NCBI GenBank assembly: GCA_029936815.1
Contig: JAPYRX010000003.1
Coordinates: 1 to 64,000, forward strand
Reading direction: 5' to 3'
DNA: 64,000 bases
From: Dehalococcoidia bacterium
GTDB lineage: Bacteria > Chloroflexota > Dehalococcoidia > Lucifugimonadales > GCA-002694895
Positions 46,276 to 54,171 of the stretch are shown here, one piece after another (position 1 is the first letter of the stretch; each line of letters begins with the position of its first letter). The notes under the pieces were generated by a model. That model saw nothing but the letters and a program-made list of their open reading frames with translations. It searched no databases and had not been told where the DNA came from. The position numbers were made by a program, and so were the translations under genes.

Positions 46276-47038
46276 TTATAATTTCTTTTAGTTTTGTGAT
46301 TTTAATTCCTTGATTTTCAAATTCGTTTTTAAGCTTTTTTGCCATATCTACTGCACCAGGAGTGTCACCATGTAAACATATTGTATCCGCTTCATATTCA
46401 ATTATACTTCCATCTATAGCTTCCACTTTACCATCTTTGATCATTTTTATACTTCTTTCCACAACTGTATCTATATCATGTATTACAGATCCTTTTTTTG
46501 ATCTTGAAACTAGAGTACCATCTGGTTCGACAGCTCGGTCAGCAAAAACTTCTAGAGCTATCTTTAGGCCCATAGATTTAGCAATTTCTGCCCATTTGGA
46601 TCCAGATAGAAGGACTAATATGAGATTTGGGTTAACATAAAGAATTGCATCACAAATAGCCTTTGCAGTATCTTCGTTAATTAATGCCTGGTTATATAAT
46701 GCTCCGTGCGGTTTGACGTGTTGTAAAGGATGATTTTGTAGAAATGCTGATATTGCTCCTATTTGATAAATTACATCATTTTTTATTTCACTGTAGGTAG
46801 CATTTATAGATCTTCTGCCAAAGCCTACCAAATCATGAAAACTAGGATGCGCTCCTATTTCTACATTGTTAGCAATAGCAAGGTCTACTGTCTTTTTCAT
46901 CCAATTAGGATCTCCTGAATGAAACCCACATGCAATATTTGCAGAGGTGATATATTTTATTACCTCTTCATCCATTCCAAGCTTATGCATGCCAAAACTT
47001 TCTCCCATGTCGCAATTAAAATCGATTCTTTTAGTCAT
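46268..47038 (-). CDS. pxpA: 5-oxoprolinase subunit A (LamB/YcsF family)
   Basis: A 256-residue LamB/YcsF protein. It starts with RIDFNCDMGESFG and contains NIACGFHSGDPNWMKKTV, EIGAHPSFHDLVGFGRR, HVKPHGALYNQAL and CLHGDTPGAV, all conserved in PxpA. First gene of pxpA-pxpB-pxpC; AGGGGAG lies upstream. It is divergent from the sodium-pump decarboxylase genes across a 130-bp gap. Confidence 0.95.
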   Translation of the reverse strand: MTKRIDFNCDMGESFGMHKLGMDEEVIKYITSANIACGFHSGDPNWMKKTVDLAIANNVEIGAHPSFHDLVGFGRRSINATYSEIKNDVIYQIGAISAFLQNHPLQHVKPHGALYNQALINEDTAKAICDAILYVNPNLILVLLSGSKWAEIAKSMGLKIALEVFADRAVEPDGTLVSRSKKGSVIHDIDTVVERSIKMIKDGKVEAIDGSIIEYEADTICLHGDTPGAVDMAKKLKNEFENQGIKITKLKEIINE

Positions 47039-47168
47039 ATTTACTCCCCTGATTGTATGGTTGAATTTTTAAATTAAAACAATTAGACTCTTTTGAGATT
47101 GTTTAGAATATTTTATATATACTTATTATAATATTAAAATATTAAACATATCAAATAGGAGAAAAAAA

Positions 47169-47393
47169 ATTAATACCGAAACAGTAAATACAGCTATAAA
47201 CTTAACAATTTTTGGAATAGCTATTTCATTTATTTTGCTAACTGTTTTAATTTTTTGTATTACTTTAATTAAATTTATTGATAAAAAACTCAATTCACGT
47301 AACTTGAAAAAAGATGATCCTAATCTTAAAAAAGTTATTGCTGCTTCTGTTGCAGTAAGTATAGTTGAAGCTGAATTGGAAAATTTTAAATAA
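47169..47393 (+). CDS. oadG: OadG-type sodium-pump decarboxylase gamma subunit, ATT start
   Basis: A 74-residue small membrane protein not reachable from ATG, GTG or TTG at its N-terminus. Reading from ATT at 47169 (AGGAG ends 7 bp before) gives INTETVNTAINLTIFGIAIS..., one membrane helix (about residues 10-35), then a charged stretch IKFIDKKLNS and IAASVAVSIVEAELENF, as in OadG/MmdD-like subunits. The same layout (short N-terminus, one helix, polar tail) is usual for gamma subunits, and the next gene is the beta subunit, 10 bp downstream. An ATT start is rare; initiation at another near-cognate codon is possible. Confidence 0.75.
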   Translation: MNTETVNTAINLTIFGIAISFILLTVLIFCITLIKFIDKKLNSRNLKKDDPNLKKVIAASVAVSIVEAELENFK

Positions 47394-47403
47394 TGGAGAC
47401 ATA

Positions 47404-48549
47404 TTGGATTTATTTTTTGATTGGATAAAAACCACTGGATTCTATAATCTTACCTGGGAAAACCTTGTTATGTTTATACTAGCCTTTTTCTTTATGTTTT
47501 TAGCTATAAAGAAAAATATGGAATCATATGAATTATTGCCTATTAGTCTTGGAATAATAATAGCAAACTTACCTTTAACAGGAATGACAATTTTTGATGC
47601 TACAACAGGCGTACATCAATCCTCCGGTCTATTTGGAGTTATATTTTATTACACATTGTCTTTTTGGAATATTTTACCACCTATAATATTTCTCGGATTA
47701 GGCGCAATTACTGATTTCACTCCACTAATTAACAATCCCAAAACTTTACTTTTAGGTGCGGCTGCTCAAATAGGTATCTTTGTATCATTTTGGGGAGCTT
47801 CTTTAACTGGATATTTTTCATTACAAGAAGCTGCTTCTATAGGTATTATTGGGGGAGCGGATGGTCCGACAACAATTTTTTTGACTTCTAGTTTGGCTCC
47901 GGATTTATTAGCAATTACTGCCGTAATTGCTTATTCATATATGGCAGCTGTTGCTTTTATTCAGCCTCCTATAATGAAACTTCTTACAACAAAATCAGAA
48001 CGAAATATAATCATGAAGAATTTAACTCCAGTTAATAATAAATTAAAAATTTTATTTCCTAATATCGCAATGTTTTTGATAATTTTAATTGTTCCACGTT
48101 CTGCTCCATTAATCTCAATGTTTATGATAGGAAATATATTGAAAGAAAGTAATGTGGTACCTAGATTAGTTGACGCGGCAAGTAATGAATTGATTAACCT
48201 TTCTACGATCTTTTTAATGATTACGATTGGAACTCAACTTAATGGCCCAGATGTAATAAATTTTAAAACTTTGCTTATTTTAGGATTAGGCTTAATTGCT
48301 TTTGCTGTAGGATCGGGATCAGGTATTTTACTAGCAAAATTAATGAATTTATTTTTGAAAGATAAAATTAATCCATTAATCGGTTCAGCTGGTGTATCTG
48401 CAGTTCCTATGGCAGCCCGTATATCTCATCACATAGGTCAGAAAGAAAATCCTAAAAACTTTCTTCTTGCACACGCTATGGGGCCTAATGTTGCAGGAGT
48501 TATTGGTTCAGCTGTTATAGCTGGATTGTTTTTGTCTTTATTAAATTAA
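47404..48549 (+). CDS. oadB: sodium-pump decarboxylase beta subunit
   Basis: A 381-residue membrane protein of the OadB/GcdB/MmdB family, the subunit that removes CO2 from carboxybiotin and exports Na+. Key motifs: IFLGLGAITDFTPLINNPKTLLLGAAAQ, GIIGGADGPTTIFLTS with the conserved Asp, and VSAVPMAARISHHIGQKE and HAMGPNVAGVIGSA near the end. TTG at 47404 follows GGAGAC by 3 bp and lies 10 bp after the oadG stop; a longer frame from 47365 would overlap oadG. The carboxyltransferase subunit is not in the window. Confidence 0.93.
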   Translation: MDLFFDWIKTTGFYNLTWENLVMFILAFFFMFLAIKKNMESYELLPISLGIIIANLPLTGMTIFDATTGVHQSSGLFGVIFYYTLSFWNILPPIIFLGLGAITDFTPLINNPKTLLLGAAAQIGIFVSFWGASLTGYFSLQEAASIGIIGGADGPTTIFLTSSLAPDLLAITAVIAYSYMAAVAFIQPPIMKLLTTKSERNIIMKNLTPVNNKLKILFPNIAMFLIILIVPRSAPLISMFMIGNILKESNVVPRLVDAASNELINLSTIFLMITIGTQLNGPDVINFKTLLILGLGLIAFAVGSGSGILLAKLMNLFLKDKINPLIGSAGVSAVPMAARISHHIGQKENPKNFLLAHAMGPNVAGVIGSAVIAGLFLSLLN

Positions 48550-48561
48550 AATAATAATAAA

Positions 48562-49290
48562 TTGAAAAAAGAAATTAAAATTAATATTGATGACAAAATA
48601 TATGTAGTTGAAATAACTATTGATGAAGATCTTGAGATTGAATCAGTAATGGTAAACGAAGAACTTATTGATATAAAAGATATAAATTCAATTTCTAATG
48701 AAGATAAAAACAAACATCAGATGCCAACAAAAATTAACACTGTAGATGATTTTACTCAATCAATTGATAATGACATAACTGCTCCTATAGCAGGCCTTTT
48801 ACTAAGTGTTGAGAAGCAAGTAGGTGACTCTGTTAGTGAAGGAGATTTACTTTTCGTAGTTGAATCTATGAAAATGGAACAGCGGATTGTTTCTGATTAC
48901 ACAGGATTCATATATGAAATTAATGTTAAACCCAACGAACAAATAGCAGCGGGGCAATTAATGTTGAAATTTGAAAATTCTATAAATAAAATATCTGACA
49001 ATATAGATACTTTTAAACCCATTCCTGCGATTGATTCTAATTTATCAGACTCTCAATCTGCTCAAACTTTAAATCCTTCAATAGAAATCATTGCACCTAT
49101 GTCAGGAGTAGTTCTTAAAATAGACAAATACATAGGAGATAAAATTGCTAATGGAGATTTACTTTTCGTAGTTGAATCTATGAAAATGGAGCAAATGATT
49201 GTATCTGATTCTATAGGAACAGTAAAAGAAATAAATGTAAATTTGAACGATCAAGTTTCGGCCGGGCAGTTAATGATGAAAATAAATTAA
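48562..49290 (+). CDS. biotin carboxyl carrier protein with two biotinyl domains
   Basis: A 242-residue protein. A short N-terminal part (residues 1-65) is followed by two complete biotinyl domains: residues about 70-138 and 174-242. Each has the biotinylation motif ESMKM with Lys104 and Lys208. Single-domain carriers are usual in sodium-pump decarboxylases. The two motif regions are identical at DNA level over 38 bp, pointing to a recent duplication or exchange. Starts with TTG, 12 bp after oadB. It should carry carboxyl groups between a carboxyltransferase and OadB. Confidence 0.9.
   Translation: MKKEIKINIDDKIYVVEITIDEDLEIESVMVNEELIDIKDINSISNEDKNKHQMPTKINTVDDFTQSIDNDITAPIAGLLLSVEKQVGDSVSEGDLLFVVESMKMEQRIVSDYTGFIYEINVKPNEQIAAGQLMLKFENSINKISDNIDTFKPIPAIDSNLSDSQSAQTLNPSIEIIAPMSGVVLKIDKYIGDKIANGDLLFVVESMKMEQMIVSDSIGTVKEINVNLNDQVSAGQLMMKIN
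48841..48878 (+). repeat. 38-bp identical repeat, first biotinyl domain (partner 49153-49190)
   Basis: The stretch encoding GDLLFVVESMKM is base-for-base identical in both biotinyl domains, while DNA on both sides has diverged. Confidence 0.9.
49153..49190 (+). repeat. 38-bp identical repeat, second biotinyl domain (partner 48841-48878)
   Basis: Second copy of the repeat, 312 bp after the first, in frame. Confidence 0.9.
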
Positions 49291-49295
49291 TGTTT

Positions 49296-51167
49296 TTAAG
49301 ATAACAATTCCCATTCTTTTTCTATGATTTTAATTCTTTTATTTATATGAATAAGGTTTTTATTAATTTCCAAAAAATCAGATTCTGTCTTTTGTGTTTC
49401 ATTTATTAAAGATTTTTGTTGATCATATAAAATATCTAATTCTTTTTCTAAAGTTTTAAGCTTTTCGGTTGTTTTGCTTTTGATTTGTCTTAGTTCAAGA
49501 TTTTTCTTTCTATTTGATTTTTTAGTCTCTTGGTTAGTTATTTTGTTTTTTTTATTATCTGTTAATTCGTATTCTTGTTTAGTTTTAGATAAAAAATAAT
49601 CATAATTTCCATGATATCTAGTGATTTTGTTCTTATCTACATGAATGATTTCTGCATTTACGTTTTTAATAAAAGTGATATCGTGACTTACTATGCAAAA
49701 AGTACCTTCATATTTTTTTAATAATTGTTCCAATTTTATTCTTCCATCAATATCTAAATGCGTAGTGGGTTCATCAAGTAGTAAGAAATTTGGAGGGTTA
49801 GAAAATAATTTCGCAAATGACAATCTGATTTTTTCCCCCCCACTTAATACTTGAGTTTTTTTATAAATATCTTCTTTGTTAAACCCAAAATTTCCTAATA
49901 TTTTCCTTAAATTACTTTCTGAATCATTATTATTAGTAGCAATAGTTTCAAATACTGACAAATTTGGGTCAAGCACTTCACCAAATTCTTGTGATTGATA
50001 TCCTCTTATTACATTATGCCCTAATGAAATATCACCATATTCAAGTTTTAATTTTTCACATAATATTTTTAATAAAGTTGTTTTCCCTGCACCATTTGCT
50101 CCTATAAATGCAAACTTTTCATTTTTATTTATTTCTAGGTTTAGATCGTTTAATATATTTACGTTAGATTTATAAGAAAAATTTCCATTTTTTATACTTA
50201 TAATATTCCTTCCCGATTTAGGAGGTTTTGGAATTTGAAAATTAGAAATCTCGGATGTTTTACGAATTTCTACTTCATCCATTTTTTCTAACATTTTTAT
50301 TCTACTTTGAACCAAAGGTGCTTTTTTACTGTTATATCTAAATCTATCAATGAAATTTTGTATTTCCTCTCTTTTTTTGGACAAATTTCTTTCTTTATTA
50401 ATAAGGTGAATTGCTCTTTCTTTTTTTTCTATAGAATAGTAATCATAATTCCCTTCATATCTTGTAGCTATACCTTCGTTTATTTCAATCGTTTTTGTTG
50501 TTAAAGTATTAAGTAAATATCTATCGTGAGAGATCATTAGCATTGTTCCCTGATAATTTTCTAAATATTTTTTCAACCATTCTATAGCTGGAAGATCTAA
50601 ATAGTTTGAAGGCTCATCAAGTAGTAGCAATTCAGGATTTGAAATTAACAATCTTGCTAATTCTCCTCTCATTTTCCATCCTCCACTGAAATTCTTAAAA
50701 GATTCGTTTAAATCTGATTCTTTAAATCCTAGTCCTGACAATGCAGATTTTGCTAAATGTTCTAAATCATAACCTCCTAATACTAGGTATCTCTCATTTA
50801 ATATACTTAATTCATCAATTTGTTTTTTATTGCTTGGCATATTTTGTAATGAATTAGTTATAGTATTTATTTTGGATTGAATCAATTCTATTTCATCATT
50901 TATCTTTTGAGTATATTCAAGAATTGTTTCATCTTTATAAAACAATTCAACATTTTGATGCATGTAACTTGATTTGATATTTTTTGGAACTATTACTGAA
51001 CCTTCTGTTGGTTCGATTTCATTGTTAATTAAGTTGAATAGAGTTGATTTTCCTTGACCATTTGGGCCTACGATTCCAATTTTCTCTTGCTTATTTATTT
51101 GGATATTAATTTTTTCAAAAACATCTTGTGTGCCAAAATTAATACTTACATTTTTTAAATTAATCAT
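49296..51167 (-). CDS. ABC-F family ATPase
   Basis: A 623-residue soluble protein with two ABC domains and no membrane segment. Domain 1: Walker A GPNGQGKSTL, signature FSGGWKMRGELARLL, Walker B LLLDEPSNYLDL. Domain 2: GANGAGKTTL, LSGGEKIRLSFAKL, LLLDEPTTHLDI. The interdomain linker (about residues 235-320) and a Lys-rich coiled-coil C-terminus (about 535-623, KKNKITNQETKKSNRKKNLELRQ...) match the Uup/YdiF-like group. ABC-F proteins act on the ribosome in translation stress or antibiotic protection. Convergent with the carrier gene 5 bp away. Confidence 0.93.
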   Translation of the reverse strand: MINLKNVSINFGTQDVFEKINIQINKQEKIGIVGPNGQGKSTLFNLINNEIEPTEGSVIVPKNIKSSYMHQNVELFYKDETILEYTQKINDEIELIQSKINTITNSLQNMPSNKKQIDELSILNERYLVLGGYDLEHLAKSALSGLGFKESDLNESFKNFSGGWKMRGELARLLISNPELLLLDEPSNYLDLPAIEWLKKYLENYQGTMLMISHDRYLLNTLTTKTIEINEGIATRYEGNYDYYSIEKKERAIHLINKERNLSKKREEIQNFIDRFRYNSKKAPLVQSRIKMLEKMDEVEIRKTSEISNFQIPKPPKSGRNIISIKNGNFSYKSNVNILNDLNLEINKNEKFAFIGANGAGKTTLLKILCEKLKLEYGDISLGHNVIRGYQSQEFGEVLDPNLSVFETIATNNNDSESNLRKILGNFGFNKEDIYKKTQVLSGGEKIRLSFAKLFSNPPNFLLLDEPTTHLDIDGRIKLEQLLKKYEGTFCIVSHDITFIKNVNAEIIHVDKNKITRYHGNYDYFLSKTKQEYELTDNKKNKITNQETKKSNRKKNLELRQIKSKTTEKLKTLEKELDILYDQQKSLINETQKTESDFLEINKNLIHINKRIKIIEKEWELLS

Positions 51168-51270
51168 AATTATTATTTTATTTTATTTTCTATAACATTT
51201 TACTTAGATTTATATTTATTTTCATATAGTATAATGGGATATGTTATTTTAATTTTTAAGGATAGATAAT

Positions 51271-52110
51271 ATGCAAAACTTAAACTTGAAAAAATATGTA
51301 GCTGAAATAATAGGAACTTATATATTAGTGTTTGTCGGAACTGCTTCTGTAGCCACAGCGTTATACATAGGAGTTTTAGTAGGTATTTTTCAAGTAGCGA
51401 TATTATGGGGAATTGGCTTAAGTATTGCTATATTAGCTACTGCTCCACATTCTGGGGCACATCTCAATCCTGCTATCACATTAGCTTTATATTTTTTAAG
51501 AAAAAATGACTTAGACTTTTTCCAAGTATTAGGTTATATCGCATCACAGCTTATTGGAGCTATTTTAGCAGGAATTACTGTTTTGTTGATTTTTGGTCCA
51601 TTTATAAATAGATTTGAAATATTAAATAAAATTACTCGAGGAGGAGATGGCAGTGAACTTTCAGCTATGGCTTTTGGGGAATATTTCCCAAATCCAGATG
51701 TCCTTCCTTTAGAGTCAGGCGTAGATTTGATAAATTCTTTTCATGCATTAGGGGTTGAAGCTTTTGGTGCCGCAATATTGGCTTTCGTTATTTTTATGTC
51801 CTTAGATCCCAAAAGTGTTTTGTCAAAAACTAACGGATTAGCACCTATTATGATTGGTCTTACTTTAGCATTGTTAATAAGTTTATTCGGATCTATAACC
51901 CAAGCAGGATTTAATCCCGCAAGAGATTTTGGACCAAGGCTAGTTTCATTTTTTGCTGGATGGGAAAAAATAGCTTTGCCTGGTCCTAACAATGGTTTCT
52001 GGGTTTATATAATTGGCCCAATAATTGGAGCTCCAATTGGTGGTTTGTTATACGAAAAATTATTGAAAATTTCTGATGACGATGGAACAATAAATCCTAA
52101 AAAAAAGTGA
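51271..52110 (+). CDS. MIP family channel (aquaglyceroporin, GlpF-like)
   Basis: A 279-residue channel with six membrane segments and two NPA boxes: HLNPAITLAL and GFNPARDFGPR. The Asp after the second NPA-R is the mark of glycerol-type channels rather than pure water channels. The loop after the first three segments is long (INRFEILNKITRGGDGSELSAMAFGEYFPNP). Permeant could be glycerol, urea or another small polyol. An extended -10-like TATAAT lies about 40 bp upstream. Confidence 0.94.
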   Translation: MQNLNLKKYVAEIIGTYILVFVGTASVATALYIGVLVGIFQVAILWGIGLSIAILATAPHSGAHLNPAITLALYFLRKNDLDFFQVLGYIASQLIGAILAGITVLLIFGPFINRFEILNKITRGGDGSELSAMAFGEYFPNPDVLPLESGVDLINSFHALGVEAFGAAILAFVIFMSLDPKSVLSKTNGLAPIMIGLTLALLISLFGSITQAGFNPARDFGPRLVSFFAGWEKIALPGPNNGFWVYIIGPIIGAPIGGLLYEKLLKISDDDGTINPKKK

Positions 52111-52141
52111 ATAATTTAATATAGCTTAAAAAATTATTTGA

Positions 52142-52324
52142 CTAACGATTTTTTAATGGGTGTAATAGTAAAAATTGTAGTGTAAAACTTTCAATAAAAT
52201 AAATTAAAAGTTTTATAAATACTCCTAAAAATACAAGTGTAGATATAGCGAGTCCTATGCCAATTATAAAAGGTAAATAAAATTCTCTGATTGACCAAAT
52301 ATTACTTATAATTTTCCTATACAT
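52142..52324 (-). CDS. small membrane protein of unknown function
   Basis: A 60-residue frame with one long hydrophobic stretch (LPFIIGIGLAISTLVFLGVF, extending to LLIYFI) flanked by basic ends. Its ATG overlaps the nucleosidase stop (ATGTATAG), giving the coupling typical for this genome. No family recognised. The alternative is a chance ORF, but no other gene covers this stretch. Confidence 0.5.
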   Translation of the reverse strand: MYRKIISNIWSIREFYLPFIIGIGLAISTLVFLGVFIKLLIYFIESFTLQFLLLHPLKNR

Positions 52325-52952
52325 TTTTATACGATTTTCTCAATAAGATTTCAAATTTTTCAGACCCTAAACTCACATTTCTTTCCCAATCATTAATCCC
52401 AGTAGAATTTAAATTGTCAGTTATATATTTGAAAGATATAAATGGAATTTTGTATATGAAACATATTTTTGCCAACGCATATGCTTCCATGTCTATTACT
52501 GAAATTTTTTCATTATATGTATTCTCAATATCAATTAACCCCTGGTCAAAATTCGTAACAAAACTATCACCAGAAGCACACAAATAATGTTTTTTAATGG
52601 GATTGGTAATCTTTGTGTCGTGAAAATTTAGTATAACAGGAGGTTCGTTTTCTTCATATTTAGCAAATTCAAACGCTGTTTCCCCTGGGTTTAATCCAAA
52701 TTCTTTTAAATACATATCTCTTTGAATAAATTTAGTGCAATCAACTATGTCACCAATAATCAAATCTTTACTTCCAGCTGTTCCGTAATTTATGATTTCG
52801 GTCGGTAATTCTTTCATATTTTCAAGTTTCTTAGTTAGAGAATATGATGCATTAACTTTACCAACTCCTGTGTATATGAATTCACAATTTTTAGGAATGA
52901 ATTTGTCATATTCACTTTTCAAGGCAACTACTATTAATATTTTATCTTTCAT
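52317..52952 (-). CDS. MTA/SAH nucleosidase-like phosphorylase-family protein
   Basis: A 211-residue protein of the PNP/MTAN family. It shows VVALKSEYDKF at the start, TGVGKVNASYSL, YGTAGSKDL (phosphate/ribose loop), and VIDMEAYALAKICF (the Met-Glu that binds ribose and the acid-base Asp region), plus FISFKYITDN near the end. It should cleave a nucleoside N-glycosidic bond, most likely methylthioadenosine or S-adenosylhomocysteine. Overlaps the epimerase gene by 11 bp. Confidence 0.85.
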   Translation of the reverse strand: MKDKILIVVALKSEYDKFIPKNCEFIYTGVGKVNASYSLTKKLENMKELPTEIINYGTAGSKDLIIGDIVDCTKFIQRDMYLKEFGLNPGETAFEFAKYEENEPPVILNFHDTKITNPIKKHYLCASGDSFVTNFDQGLIDIENTYNEKISVIDMEAYALAKICFIYKIPFISFKYITDNLNSTGINDWERNVSLGSEKFEILLRKSYKNV

Positions 52953-53706
52953 TTTCTGTATTTCTTTTTGGCTTATATCCTAAAATTTTTTCAGAATATG
53001 AGATATCCCAAAAATTCCATTTATTATTTGACACTCCATAAAATATTTTGAATCCAATATTTTCTTGAGAAATTGATTTTTCAATTAATTGAATTAAATC
53101 TTCATGATATAGTAAAGTTGCAAAATACCTTATATCTGATAATGGAGAATTTTCTTTGTTTACAGTACCAATTCTTAAGCATACAGATTCGATATTATGA
53201 TGTTCATAATAATACCTTGCTGTTGATTCTCCAAAAGCTTTTGAAATTCCATAATACGAATCAGGTCGTATTGATACATTATGATTTATTTTTTTTATTT
53301 TTTTTGGATCTATTCCTTCGTACTTACCTTTTACTATGGATCTGTATGGTTCATCAATTTCAAAATTCCCAACAGCATGATTTGAACTAGCAAAAATTAT
53401 TCTTGAGACTTTATTTAGTCTACTCGCTTCGTATATGTTTTTAGTTAATTCTATGTTGTTATATAAGACTTCATTCCATTCAGAAGATGTTGATATACTT
53501 GCTGCAAGATGGATAACTGTGTCAATTCCTTTTAATGATTTTGAAAAGCATTCGATTTGATTTGATTTGATCAAATGAGTTTTCAATCCATTATTTTCAG
53601 ATGTGTCATATTTATCCAATCCGATAAAAGAGTATTTACTTTTTAGATTATTGTATATTAATTTCCCAATCAGACCTGAAGAACCCGTAATTAGTATTTT
53701 TTTCAT
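52942..53706 (-). CDS. NAD(P)-dependent epimerase/dehydratase family protein
   Basis: A 254-residue short-chain (extended SDR) protein. NAD-binding ILITGSSGLIGKLI (about residues 4-17), IHLAASIS, and the YGISKAFGE active-site Tyr-Lys pair (about residues 150-158) are present. The C-terminus is short for a sugar epimerase, and it most resembles uronate dehydrogenase-like proteins (FASSNHAVG). Substrate unknown. Upstream AT-rich promoter region faces the VOC gene. Confidence 0.87.
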   Translation of the reverse strand: MKKILITGSSGLIGKLIYNNLKSKYSFIGLDKYDTSENNGLKTHLIKSNQIECFSKSLKGIDTVIHLAASISTSSEWNEVLYNNIELTKNIYEASRLNKVSRIIFASSNHAVGNFEIDEPYRSIVKGKYEGIDPKKIKKINHNVSIRPDSYYGISKAFGESTARYYYEHHNIESVCLRIGTVNKENSPLSDIRYFATLLYHEDLIQLIEKSISQENIGFKIFYGVSNNKWNFWDISYSEKILGYKPKRNTENER

Positions 53707-53772
53707 ATTTATATTTTTTCTTTATTGTAATATTAGTATATAAATTTTATTTTAATATAAATGGAGGAAAAA

Positions 53773-54168
53773 ATGCCATATAACATCAATCATATTCATT
53801 TAAAATCTGAAGATCCTAAATCAACCGCAGATTGGTTTGTAAAAGCATTTAACGTAGAAATAATTTCTGATACCGTTCGTCATTTTGGAGACAGATTCAT
53901 TGTTACTAAATCTGAAAATGATATTACAATAAATATTTCAGGAGTGCGAGATGGAGAGAAACTAGGACCATCTGATGGTGATGCTCATTTTGGACTTGAG
54001 CATTTTGGCATTGATACTAAAGATATAGAAGCTGATATTAAGAGATTGACTGAGATAGGAGCTTTACTTAAGGAGGGGCCAATAGCGATGCCAGATGGTA
54101 GAAAATTAGGATTTATTACAGCTCCAGGTGAAATCAGAATTGAACTAATTGAAACTTCAAAGGAGTAA
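53773..54168 (+). CDS. VOC (glyoxalase/bleomycin-resistance) family protein
   Basis: A 131-residue vicinal oxygen chelate protein with paired beta-alpha-beta-beta-beta modules. The likely metal ligands are the His in INHIHLKS, the His in GLEHFGID and the Glu in IRIELIE. It may be an isomerase, dioxygenase or glyoxalase. An ATG at 53761 is in frame but is part of the ribosome site (TGGAGG), so ATG 53773 is chosen. Precedes the amidohydrolase by 3 bp, so it is in the same transcription unit. Confidence 0.88.
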   Translation: MPYNINHIHLKSEDPKSTADWFVKAFNVEIISDTVRHFGDRFIVTKSENDITINISGVRDGEKLGPSDGDAHFGLEHFGIDTKDIEADIKRLTEIGALLKEGPIAMPDGRKLGFITAPGEIRIELIETSKE

Positions 54169-54171
54169 ATA

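Noticed and set aside
47365..47403. Longer N-terminus for oadB
   Set aside because: It would overlap the end of oadG and does not resemble OadB; TTG 47404 has its own ribosome site.
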